From positions 372,001 to 436,000 of the forward strand of contig JAEVLN010000010.1 in NCBI GenBank assembly GCA_018350325.1: 64,000 nucleotides of DNA, written 5' to 3'. The notes under the pieces are model-generated. The model did not search any database. It was given only the letters and a program-made list of their open reading frames with translations, and had not been told where the DNA came from. How positions within the stretch are numbered: position 1 is the first letter of the stretch; every line of letters begins with the position of its first letter. Positions 46,718 through 56,784 of the stretch are shown here, one piece after another. Both the position numbers and the translations under genes were made by a program. This DNA is from Globodera rostochiensis. Lineage: Eukaryota > Nematoda > Chromadorea > Rhabditida > Heteroderidae.

Positions 46718-46898
46718 GTTTTTCGCTTTTCCAAAAACGCGTCTCGGTATTTGAATGCTTTCACGCAGTTTTTAGCAAGTTATTTTGGTTGGCCTATAGA
46801 GACAATACTGAGAAATGACCCATTCATGCATGATTCGGTTCCTAACATCGGCCCAAGTTTTGGCGCTTCCTGGCCTTATATTGTACATACCCTATATT

Positions 46899-47065
46899 AG
46901 AGATCGGACTTGAGGACCGATCGAGATTACGATCGAGAATCTCGAAAAAAATTTAAACGATAGAGATTCGTTCGAGATCACTGAAAAATTTTTCTCGGTA
47001 AAATTGTTCAATCGAGATTCTCGATCGAGAATCTCGAAAAAATCTCGTCGAGGTTGAGTCCCAAA
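46899..47065. repeat. TAGAGATCGGACTTGAGG-family fragment
   Basis: Begins like the short hAT-like elements (TAGAGATCGGACTTGAGG) and contains TCGAGATTCTCGATCGAGAA palindromes. No matching right end or duplication was found, so it is probably truncated. A similar fragment is at 50540-50720. Confidence 0.5.
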
Positions 47066-47611
47066 TAAAAACGATACATTAGCAGCTTCTGATTTTCTTT
47101 TGTAATATTTTTGGACATTTCTTTTTTCCATTCAAATATTTTTGTAACATCCAATTTTATTTATAATTTTTTAAAGCATTTTGAAAATTTTTGTCGTCCA
47201 TCAAAGCACCAATTTTACGACCAAACCGCGCACTTTTTCTTCTGCCTTTTTAATGATTTGTACTTTTTTCAATTCCCAACAAAAATTGTTTCGTTTTTTT
47301 GATCATTTGGTGTAAAATTAGTTTTTTCAAAAATAAAATTGTCCATTTCAATTTTATTTTGGAAGCTTTTGCAAATGGATGCAGAAAGAAATTAATCATT
47401 ATTTATGCATTTACATTTAAAAACAAAATGGCTCTTATTTTTGCTTTCGTGCATCAATATTTCCTGTATAAAAATCGATTTGTCTTTTCATTTAGTTTTT
47501 TAAATTACAAATAAATTTTGTAAAGAGTCTACAGAATTTCTTTGGATTTGTTGTTCTTCACTTTTTTGGATATTTTGACTATGGAATTTCACTTGCTCGT
47601 GGTTCCATTTC

Positions 47612-47735
47612 TATGATCAATTTCGGAAATTGATCACTTCTTGTGTCGGGAGGGAATGGGCTAATTTGTCGGCAATTTCTCAAAGGGTTGTTGCGCGAGT
47701 GATCGATCGCTGCCGTTGTTCACTGACTAAAAGGG
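47612..47735 (+). promoter_or_regulatory. Orphan copy of the glycine-rich gene upstream block
   Basis: TTTCTATGATCAATTTCGG then TTGCGCGAGTGATCGATCGC and GTTGTTCACTGACTAAA match the order of 3099-3215 and 985-1095. No glycine-rich exon follows within 1 kb, so this is a relic of a third gene copy or a dispersed repeat. Confidence 0.4.
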
Positions 47736-48070
47736 TCATCCTTTTTTTGGCTTTTCGTTTGCTTAATCACTTTTTTAAATGGTAACGCTTTTGACTTCAT
47801 TAAATTAATCAACTTTTTGTATATTTTTGGGGTTGTTTTATTAGAAACGCAAATTTTCAGCAACATAAAATTGCATAAAAAACGTTAGCTAATTACCTAA
47901 TAAAATTTAACCCCACAATTCAATTGTTTATTTTTCATTTTTCTTTCAATTGTTTACCTTTTTTAGTTCGGGATTTTGATTTTTCTTTTTCACTTTACAG
48001 TCTTGTCGATCGGCCGCATTACTAAAGCGCGCATATTTATTGTCAAAAATCAAAATTCACAAATGTTTTT

Positions 48071-50885
48071 TCAACCAAAATGGGTGGCCGAATGAAAGGG
48101 ACGTTGCAGCAATTGCCGAGGTCGAATTATTTGTGCCACCGGAGTGATGGCTTTCAACCGCTGGACGGGAACGGCGGCGGGAGGTTGCCGGTTGGGGGAC
48201 GGAGGAATGGCGAGGAGAAAGTGCCGTAGAAGTTGTTGGAGACATTTGCGCACATCCGTGTTGAACGAGAAGAGAATGATGGGCGAAATGCTGTTCAGCA
48301 GAATGGAAATCTGAATAGAGGTAGCTAATACAGTATACCTAATTACCCTTTTTACCGGGGTCAAGGTCCACCCACAGGATTATGGTAGCTTTCCAAACTT
48401 ATTGAGGGGCTGCGGCCAATTAAACGCCCGCCAGCCAAGTAGTAACTACTAGTGAGCAAAGTTCGGGCCCCGCGCGAGCAAATTTAGCGTGGGAAGGGTA
48501 CTCCCGGCATAAAAGAAAATGCCGACAGGCAATGTGCCAAAAGAGAAAAGGAGCTACAAGGAAAATGGCACTCCCGCCATAAAAAAATGCCAACAGGCAA
48601 TGTGCCAAAAGAGAAAAGGATCTACAAGAAAAATGCCGGCACTCCCGGCATAAAAGAAAATGCCGACAGGCAATGTGCCAAAAGAGAAAAGGAGCTACAA
48701 GGAAAATGGCACTCCCGCCATAAAAAAATGCCAACAGGCAATGTGCCAAAAGAGAAAAGGAGCTACAATAAAAATGCCGACACTCCCGCCATAAAAGAAA
48801 ATTCCAACTTACCCAATTCTCAGAAAATGTGACCAGAAAGGACCATTGGCCCTTCAGCGATGAGAAAATTGTTGGCGCCCAGTCGAACGCCAAATTTTGA
48901 ACTTCAAGAAATCCGCAAATGATGAAGCTCTAAAGCTATAAGCATTCATTCTTTAATCATTTCTCCAAATGCACCTGAATTAGGAATTTGAGCTCCTGTT
49001 TTCGCTTTATTTGAGCCAAATATTCTTCCGCCTCTTTTGCTGCTGTTTTTATGCCCGGCGGCGCTACTTTTTTGGGGAAGGAAAAGAAATAGCGAAAATA
49101 GACGAAGATGATGAGGTAGGAAAGCAGCATAAAAACGGGCAGATACGTTGATAGGCTGTAAGAAATCTAAATGAATTCAAAATTATTTATTTCTGTTTTT
49201 TTGGAGAATTTTTGATTAAAAATTATTTAATTAATGCAAACCTGGCGGAAAAGAATGGCCGCGGGGGGAAGTTGCTCGGGACAGTCGTGATACATGAAGA
49301 AGCCTTGATGGAAAGGTGGTTAACCAAAAAATCCCATTTTTGTGGTTAAATTTTTGAAATGCAAGTTAAAATTTGAAATGTTTCATTTAAACAATTAATT
49401 TTTGTACAATTGGTTATTCGATGTTGGACGGTTTAAAGAACAAAACAAAAAATGAAAGCAGTGCCTGTCTCGGAGAAGTTCTTTCGACACCCAATAATAA
49501 TGTAGCAGGAGCAGAAGACGAAGACGTACAACCAAAGGAAAGCGACCGTTCTGAAATGATTAAGAGGGAAATGAAAGGGATATCCCAAAAAAAGGGAGGA
49601 AAAAAGCACTTGAAAATGTTTGGGTAAGAGAACAACAATTCGTTGATCCGTGGCAAAAAGAACACGCCGAGCCGATTGATGGTGAGGAGGGCGGAAAAGT
49701 GAAGTGTGGCGTTGTACGCTACCGTATCCAAAAACAACAGCGCGTAATACCAAAAGGGGTGACCGTACACCTGCGGGAAAATAATTTTGGAAATTTGCCT
49801 CTTTTTTTGCCATATTCCACACACTTGCCATAATTTTGCCATATTTTAGAACTTTTTGAAACATTTTTGCGGGAAAAATGAGAATCCCGAAAATAGTGCT
49901 CCTTGAATTGAAGTTTTTGATTGCAAATCTCTAACAAATTGAGTAAAAAATTCAAAATTTTTTCGGCGGCGCCTATTGGCACTGCCGACCCCTCCCCCCC
50001 CCCCCCCGACCCCCTCCCTCAGCAGAAGTGAAACAGAATTCTCAAAATATTGGTTTTTTTGAAAATTTCTTAAGAAACCGCCATAAAAAATGCCATATTT
50101 TTGACCCCTCAATGCCATAAAAAGTGGAATCGGTTGCCATATTTTATCGCAGATGAGTTGGCCGCCCTGATCAACAAAACAGATCAGTCTAGCATTATGG
50201 CACACGATCATTCCATCCAATTCACACGCACTCACCGCTTTTCCTGCGAAAGTGACTGGGACGGCCACAATCATTTGGATGCTTTGAGCCATCAAATCAC
50301 ACACAATCATTTGCCAAGCAAGCGTAAAGAAGGCCATACGACGGAATTGGTAATGGCCCTGGGCGAAGGAACAAATAAAATTGTTATGCGACGATTGGAC
50401 AAAAAAAAAGCATTAAAATTGATCAAAAAGTTTCTACTGCTGTTGCTTTCCTCAGTATTTGGCTACGTGCCAACTCGCTAGTTTGCTTTGGTTGGCTTGA
50501 AAAGGGTTAGAACAAGCAGAAAAAAAGCAGCGAGTTTCAAGTAGTGATCGGACTTAAGGAGCGATCGAGAATTTTGAAATTTTTGACCGAAAAACACCAA
50601 GATTTCGGTATACATAGAAACTCGAAAAAGCACTAAAATCTCTATAAATTTCGTTGATCGAGAATCTCGACTGACATTTCCATCGAGAAAATATCGATCG
50701 GTTCGCTTTCTAATTGCAAGTCGCCCCTTACTCACATAGCTGAGAACGGCAATCAGCAGGCAATTCATCCCAATCGACATGGCGGAAAGGAGGGCGTAGG
50801 AGAGAGAGCCGAACAATCGGACGGAAATGGTGGCCACTGGGGACAGTGAAGCAGTGGCAGAGAAGGGCAATGCCGAGAAGTTCAT
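48071..50885 (-). CDS. Srx-like 7TM serpentine receptor
   Basis: Eight exons on the minus strand: 50885-50736, 50358-50236, 49770-49637, 49550-49447, 49303-49242, 49166-48975, 48929-48813 and 48310-48071. Phases agree; 373 aa. TM1 is FGSLSYALLSAMSIGMNCLL, TM2 MIVCDLMAQSIQMIVAVPVT, TM3 ALLFLDTVAYNATLHF ending SALLTINRLGVFFLP (an NR motif in place of DRY), TM4 VAFLWLYVFVFCSCYIII, ECL2 with MYHDCPEQ, TM5 YLPVFMLLSYLIIFVYFRYF, TM6 KFLIQSFIICGFLEVQNLAF, and TM7 LLNSISPIILFSFNTDVRK. The NRxxxxFxP motif and the TM7 N..SPIIL..FN..VR ending fit nematode Srx/Srt-type chemoreceptors. The C tail is proline- and arginine-rich. The donor of exon 3 is ambiguous by 3 nt. Introns 2 and 7 carry dispersed repeats. 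Confidence 0.75.
48490..48800. repeat. Tandem repeat in the last Srx-like intron
   Basis: Four to five units of AAAATGCCGACAGGCAATGT, GCCAAAAGAGAAAAGGAGCT, ACAAGGAAAATGGCACTCCC, alternating between two versions. It is the reverse-complement relative of the arrays at 11310 and 18290. A minus-strand ORF of 157 codons is produced by it and is not a gene. Confidence 0.8.
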
Positions 50886-52479
50886 TAGTGATCATCAACA
50901 GCAGCAGATCATCGAATGTCCAGTTTCCTGGAGGATCATTTTGAATGATTTTGTTCTCTAAAAGTTCACATTTTGAGATGAGGGATGATGTGGGCGCGCT
51001 GACTAGGTCGGTTCCGGGAAAGAAGTTCCCGGTTTCGAATTTTAAAAACTTCTCAGGGCTTATCGCTTTTTTTCTAAATTGAATAGTGATTAAGATCAAT
51101 AAAAGTTGCAAAAGTTTGAAGCCTTGGTTAAAAAGCGGTAGGAATGAGCGCCGAGTTTCCACCGCCGGCGGTTGGTCGGCCTTCAGAACAACGAATTTAA
51201 TTATTTAGAAATAGTAAAATTAGCAGAAACTGTTTTCACCTGCACAAATTTAATGATCTTTGGGCGTCGCATTGCGACGAATAAAGTAATCAAATTAAAA
51301 AATATATATATAACAAGTTTACTTTTTAAATTAATAATTTTTATCTTTTCAAAACAAAAAAAATATAACGATTGCTTGAATAAGTTAATTATTTGCTTTT
51401 ATATCGAGCCGAAAAAACAAGGAAATGAATTGGGCGAAAAAGGGCAAAAAGCATCTCGTCTCGCCCTTTGAATTCTTTGGCATCATTCAGAGGTTTGATT
51501 ATTGGCAAAAATATTTTAAAAAATCAACTAAGAATAAATCAACTTTTCTTTACAAAAAAAAAGAAAATAAATTAAAAGTTTGTTTTTGAAAATTTAAAAA
51601 ATCTGATCATTAGTGGTCTGTTTTGAATTTGCATTAAGGCCTTATATATTTGGTTTTATTGCCGCCTTTTTCGTAATTATAATTTGCCGACAATAGCAAA
51701 AACAGGTGCAAAAAACTGTTATTTTCGTGTTCAGCACCTAAAATAGTTTTTGCCCATTGTGTACTTTTTAAGGCGATAAACAAAAATAGACTTTTTTAGA
51801 AACATTTTCGACTGAAAACATTATTTCGTAATGTATTTATTGACAAAAAAAAACTAAAATCCGACCGAAATCTGGTCGATTAATTGAAATGGGCCGCCGA
51901 GTAACCTCCAAAAAAGTGTCACTTTACAGTTTTTGGCACAATGCCTAATGAGCATATTAATTAAAAAATAAGATTTCGGCACTGGCACAGACAGTGAATT
52001 GGGCAAATCATTCACAAAAATTTGCCATAATGTGGTAAAAAAAAAGGGGTAACAATGATTTTTAATTGAATTTTGTCTTCTGGCAAATTGTATTTGTGGG
52101 AGTAAAAATGTGATGACAGAAATGCGCGAATTATATTACTATTATAATTAAATGAATTCAAAAATATTTTTATTAAACAAATGTTTCGCTAAATTTTTTA
52201 CAGAATTTTTTTTAAGTACTTTTTGTATACATAAAGCAATCAAGCTAATAGCACTTTCCTATTAAGCACTATTGGCAATTCTTTGTTTTAAAATGTGCGC
52301 AAGGAGAGAGTGAGTAAAAATTGTAAATTATGAAAAAAATTTTTCATAAAAATCATTATTATCATATTTATTTTACGAGATGTCGGCTTTTAAGAAATAC
52401 TTGCCTATTATTTATAATAATGTAATTATATTTGTAAATTTTTGACTTAAACAGATCGTGTACAAAACATCAAATTAAA
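50886..52479. other. Intergenic, no gene recognised
   Basis: AT-rich. A minus ORF at 51162-50728 overlaps exon 1 of the receptor in another frame and has no receptor-like features. Fragments of the GTGCCTAAAATAG repeat occur at about 51700-51780. Confidence 0.45.
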
Positions 52480-52674
52480 ATGATTTGCGTGAGAACAATT
52501 ATTTTATTAAATTGTCTTATTTTGCTAATTTTGCCGAAATTCATTTTGTCAAAAAGCGCACAACGCCAAAATTCCGAATTGGGCGCACATCGCCGGAACG
52601 CGTACGTCGACAAAGTGGCAATTGCTGGACTCATTATGGAGAAAAGAAGCAATGAAATAGCAACCGTAAAATAA
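52480..52674 (+). CDS. Small predicted secreted peptide
   Basis: Single-exon ORF of 64 aa with a strong signal peptide (MICVRTIILLNCLILLILPK, FILSKS) and a basic mature region (AQRQNSELGAHRRNAYVDK). The start has a good context (AAATTAAAATG), and AATAAA signals follow right after the stop. No cysteines in the mature part, and no homologue recognised. HRR and EKR sites could serve as processing sites. It might be a neuropeptide-like or effector-like peptide, or a chance ORF. Confidence 0.45.
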   Translation: MICVRTIILLNCLILLILPKFILSKSAQRQNSELGAHRRNAYVDKVAIAGLIMEKRSNEIATVK

Positions 52675-53461
52675 ATTTTTAAATAAAAAATAATAACTTT
52701 TTAATGGTTATAATTAAAGTTTTAGGCATTTGCCCTTTTTGCGAATACGCTTTGAAAAGTTAAGTCTAAAATTTTGAGAATAAATGCCTATTTTGCCATC
52801 AAAAAAATTCTTAAGAAAAATGCTAAAAATAAAAAATGTTAACTTAAAAACAGATTTTTTTTACCAAAAAATGAGTCCCTAAAAATGATTTTTTTTTTAC
52901 CAAAAATGCACCCCCCCCAAAGATCGATTTTTACGAAAAAAACATTTTATTTTGTTATTTTTATAATATTTTTCAAAAAATATGAATTTGCTCCAAAACG
53001 CCTTGAAATGTGATGAATTGCAATTGCGCGCATAGTGATTAATTTTTAGTAAATTTTTTCGGATTTTAATGCCGCCTATTTTGGGGCACTTTTTGGTATT
53101 TTTATTGCCTATTTGATGATTTTAGTGCCTGAAAATCTTTTTCTCTAGGGTACGTTAGGCATTTTATAATTATAAAATTAAATTTAAAAATAATTTAGAA
53201 CGTGAAAAAAGCGATGGGCTTTTATAACTACTACTCTTAAGCTGTGTGTGAATTTTGGATGGGTGAAAAATGAAATGTTTTGTCTTTGTTTTCGAATGGA
53301 TCTTTACGGAATTTGTTTACTTATAATCTATGTACCTCATGCATATTAATTTTATATTTATTTTCTGTTCTCATTTAAAAATGTGTGATCATTGATCAGT
53401 GCACAAAGAAAGCCGCTTACAAATGAGTTTCGAATAAAGACACGAAAGGAGTCTTGGAGAA
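52675..53461. other. Intergenic with GTGCCTATTTT-type repeat
   Basis: Contains TTTTAGGCATTTGCCC at about 52724 and TTTTAGTGCCTGAAAATC at about 53120, wording shared with the MITE at 4733 and the fragment at 23047. No gene seen. Confidence 0.45.
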
Positions 53462-53469
53462 TTGCTTAC

Positions 53470-55380
53470 CAGGGATGGTCGGAATTCCGATTTCCGACTT
53501 TCCGATTACCGACTTTTTTGGGGTCGGAATTCCGATTTCCGACTTTCCGACGACTTTTTTGGGGTCGAAATTCCGATTTCCGACTTTCGGATTACCGACT
53601 TTTTTGGGGTCGGAATTCCGATTTCCGACTTTCCGATTACCGACTTTTTTGGGGTCGAAATTCCGATTTCCGACTTTCCGATTACCGACTTTTTTGGGGT
53701 CGGAATTCCGATTTCCGACTTTCCGATTACCGACTTTTTTGGGGTCGGAATTCCGATTTCCGACTTTCCGATTACCGACTTTTTTGGGGTCGGAATTCCG
53801 ATTTCCGACTTTCCGATTACCGACTTTTTTGGGGTCGAAATTCCGATTTCCGACTTTCCGATTACCGACTTTTTTGGGGTCGGAATTCCGATTTCCGACT
53901 TTCCGACGACTTTTTTGGGGTCGAAATTCCGATTTCCGACTTTCGGATTACCGACTTTTTTGGGGTCGGAATTCCGATTTCCGACTTTCCGATTACCGAC
54001 TTTTTTGGGGTCGAAATTCCGATTTCCGACTTTCCGATTACCGACTTTTTTGGGGTCGGAATTCCGATTTCCGACTTTCCGATTACCGACTTTTTTGGGG
54101 TCGGAATTCCGATTTCCGACTTTCCGATTACCGACTTTTTTGGGGTCGAAATTCCGATTTCCGACTTTCCGATTACCGACTTTTTTGGGGTCGAAATTCC
54201 GATTTCCGACTTTCCGATTACCGACTTTTTTGGGGTCGAAATTCCGATTTCCGACTTTCCGATTACCGACTTTTTTGGGGTCGAAATTCCGATTTCCGAC
54301 TTTCCGATTACCGACTTTTTTGGGGTCGAAATTCCGATTTCCGACTTTCCGATTACCGACTTTTTTGGGGTCGGAATTCCGATTTCCGACTTTCCGACGA
54401 CTTTTTTGGGGTCGAAATTCCGATTTCCGACTTTCGGATTACCGACTTTTTTGGGGTCGGAATTCCGATTTCCGACTTTCCGATTACCGACTTTTTTGGG
54501 GTCGAAATTCCGATTTCCGACTTTCCGATTACCGACTTTTTTGGGGTCGGAATTCCGATTTCCGACTTTCCGATTACCGACTTTTTTGGGGTCGGAATTC
54601 CGATTTCCGACTTTCCGATTACCGACTTTTTTGGGGTCGGAATTCCGATTTCCGACTTTCCGATTACCGACTTTTTTGGGGTCGAAATTCCGATTTCCGA
54701 CTTTCCGATTACCGACTTTTTTGGGGTCGGAATTCCGATTTCCGACTTTCCGATTACCGACTTTTTTGGGGTCGAAATTCCGATTTCCGACTTTCCGATT
54801 ACCGACTTTTTTGGGGTCGGAATTCCGATTTCCGACTTTCCGATTACCGACTTTTTTGGGGTCGGAATTCCGATTTCCGACTTTCCGATTACCGACTTTT
54901 TTGGGGTCGGAATTCCGATTTCCGACTTTCCGATTACCGACTTTTTTGGGGTCGGAATTCCGATTTCCGACTTTCCGATTACCGACTTTTTTGGGGTCGA
55001 AATTCCGATTTCCGACTTTCCGATTACCGACTTTTTTGGGGTCGAAATTCCGATTTCCGACTTTCCGATTACCGACTTTTTTGGGGTCGAAATTCCGATT
55101 TCCGACTTTCCGATTACCGACTTTTTTGGGGTCGAAATTCCGATTTCCGACTTTCCGATTACCGACTTTTTTGTGGTCGGAATTCCGATTTCCGAAATTT
55201 TTTGATTTCTCGGAATTCCGATTTCCGAAATTTTTTGATTTCTCGGAATTCCGAGTTCCGATTTTCGAAATTTTGAGCAAAGAGCCGATTAGTGGTGAGT
55301 GGTTTCCGATTTCCGAAAAGTTTTAAGGCCTCGGAATTCCGATTTCCGAAATTTTTTGAGGTCGTCGGCTCCCATCCCTG
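53470..55380. mobile_element. hAT-like element carrying a 1.7-kb satellite
   Basis: Perfect 8-bp duplication TTGCTTAC (53462-53469, 55381-55388). Ends CAGGGATGG and CCATCCCTG. Between them lie about 40 units of 42-44 bp, GGTCGGAATTCCGATTTCCG then ACTTTCCGATTACCGACTTTTTT, with GGTCGAAATT variants. Shorter 33-bp units at 53536, 53905 and 54400 recur about every 370-490 bp, showing higher-order duplication. The units lack stops, so four frames are open for 470-640 codons. The core is a grown version of the motif in the 240-bp cousin at 39536. Confidence 0.9.
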
Positions 55381-55388
55381 TTGCTTAC

Positions 55389-55740
55389 GGTGAAGGAAAT
55401 GAATAACAATGGCAAAATTTAAAAGTCTAAAATTGGCAATAATAATAAAAATGCGAGCAATTCCTAAATCAAAAATTGTTGTCATTTTACGGGATGCGGA
55501 CGAGGAGGTTATGGTTAAAGTCTGATGACACTTTGATATTGGTCGGAAATCTGTTGATTGTTTGGTATTTGTTATATGTAAACAGCAAAATCCGTGAATT
55601 TAAGGCGATATGGGATGGAATGCGTAAACTAAATGACAATTTGGAATGAATGATCAATAAATTTTTTAATTTGAATAATAAAAATGGAAATGTTGCATGT
55701 TGCATGTTGCAATTTTTCGATTTTGCCCAGCCCTCTGGTG
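55389..55740. other. Short gap between mobile elements
   Basis: A minus-strand ATG at about 55485 opens a hydrophobic frame (MTTIFDLGIARIFIIIANF) that runs into a GTAAGC at the edge of the satellite element. It could be a first exon, but no partner exon was found. Confidence 0.35.
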
Positions 55741-55748
55741 CTATGTAT

Positions 55749-55855
55749 TAGTGATGCACGAGACCTAAAATTTTCCGAGACTCGAGACCGAGACCCAAAA
55801 AACCCGAGACTTTTCTCGAGTCGAGACTCGAGACCGAGACTCTCGTGCATCACTA
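55749..55855. mobile_element. hAT-like MITE A (TAGTGATGCACGAGA)
   Basis: Terminal inverted repeat TAGTGATGCACGAGA / TCTCGTGCATCACTA. Left flank CTATGTAT (55741-55748); the right flank GTATGTAT is found only after removing element B (56378-56385), 7 of 8 identical. The core is CCGAGACTCGAGACC repeats. Confidence 0.75.
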
Positions 55856-55856
55856 G

Positions 55857-56370
55857 TAGAGACCGGACTTGAGCATCGAGCGAGATCTCGAGTCGAGATT
55901 CTCGAAAAAATCTCGGTCTCGAAAAATCTCGTGAAGCTCATTTTTAGTCGAGCGAGATCTCGAGGTCGAGATTCTCGAAAAATCTCGGGTCTCGAAAAAT
56001 CTCGAGCCGGAACAGTCGAGATTCGAGATTTTTGATCAAAATTGAAATTTTGCAACCAAAATTTTAAAAATGCGGTAATTTTTTGAGGCTTTTTAGGAGT
56101 AGGAGAGGTCCGGTAAGGCAAAATTTTACAAAACAATCTTTGTTTAAAAAAGCAGTGTTTTTCATGAAAAATGTTTGGGCTCGAGATCGAGAATCTCGAG
56201 CTTTCTTCGAGCGAGATCTGGAGTCGAGATTCTCGAAAAAAATCTCGATCTCGAAAAATCCCGAGAAGCTCATTTTTAGTCGAGCGAGATCTCGAGGTCG
56301 AGATTTTTCGAGAATCTCGTCGAGATTTTTCGAGATCCTCGAGACGAGATCTCGTCTCGACCGGTCTCTA
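55857..56370. mobile_element. hAT-like MITE B inserted at the edge of MITE A
   Basis: Perfect 8-bp duplication ATCACTAG (55849-55856, 56371-56378), which copies the last bases of element A. Ends TAGAGACCGG and CCGGTCTCTA. The interior is dense in CTCGAGATCTCGAGTCGAGA and AAATCTCG repeats. Confidence 0.8.
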
Positions 56371-56784
56371 ATCACTAGTATGTATGCACTAACAAATGTG
56401 GTGGGAGAATGCCCCCGCATCACACAAATCGCTCTAAATCAAACATTTTTTTCCCGTGAAAAAAATGCGCACCATTATAGCCTAAGCCTAAGTGATATGC
56501 TCAATACAATTTTTTACAATTTAATGGACACAAAGGCATTGCCGGCTTAAATTGTGCACAAATTGCAATTTTCTGGTTAGGGCATTTATTTTTAAAAGGC
56601 GAAAAGCCAAATTCCCCAATATGTCGGCAACAAGTGCAAATTATGGCCAATCAAACATTTAAATGCCTTATTGGAAGCTTCAATGCTTTAGAGCTTTCGA
56701 GGACCAAAAATGTTTATGCAAAAGATCAGAAAGTGAAAAAGAAAAAATGAAAATCCCGAAAAATGATAAAATCGAAAATCAATT

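Noticed and set aside
50728..51162. 144-aa minus ORF upstream of the Srx-like receptor
   Set aside because: Overlaps exon 1 in another frame, lacks receptor motifs; the shorter ATG at 50885 gives TM1 directly.
53392..55326. ORFs of 583-644 aa (+) and 472 aa (-)
   Set aside because: They are frame-independent translations of a stop-free tandem repeat within a hAT-like element.
55159..55485. Hydrophobic ORF MTTIFDLGIARIFIII as a first exon
   Set aside because: No downstream partner exon could be found on the other side of the satellite element; composition is AT-biased chance.
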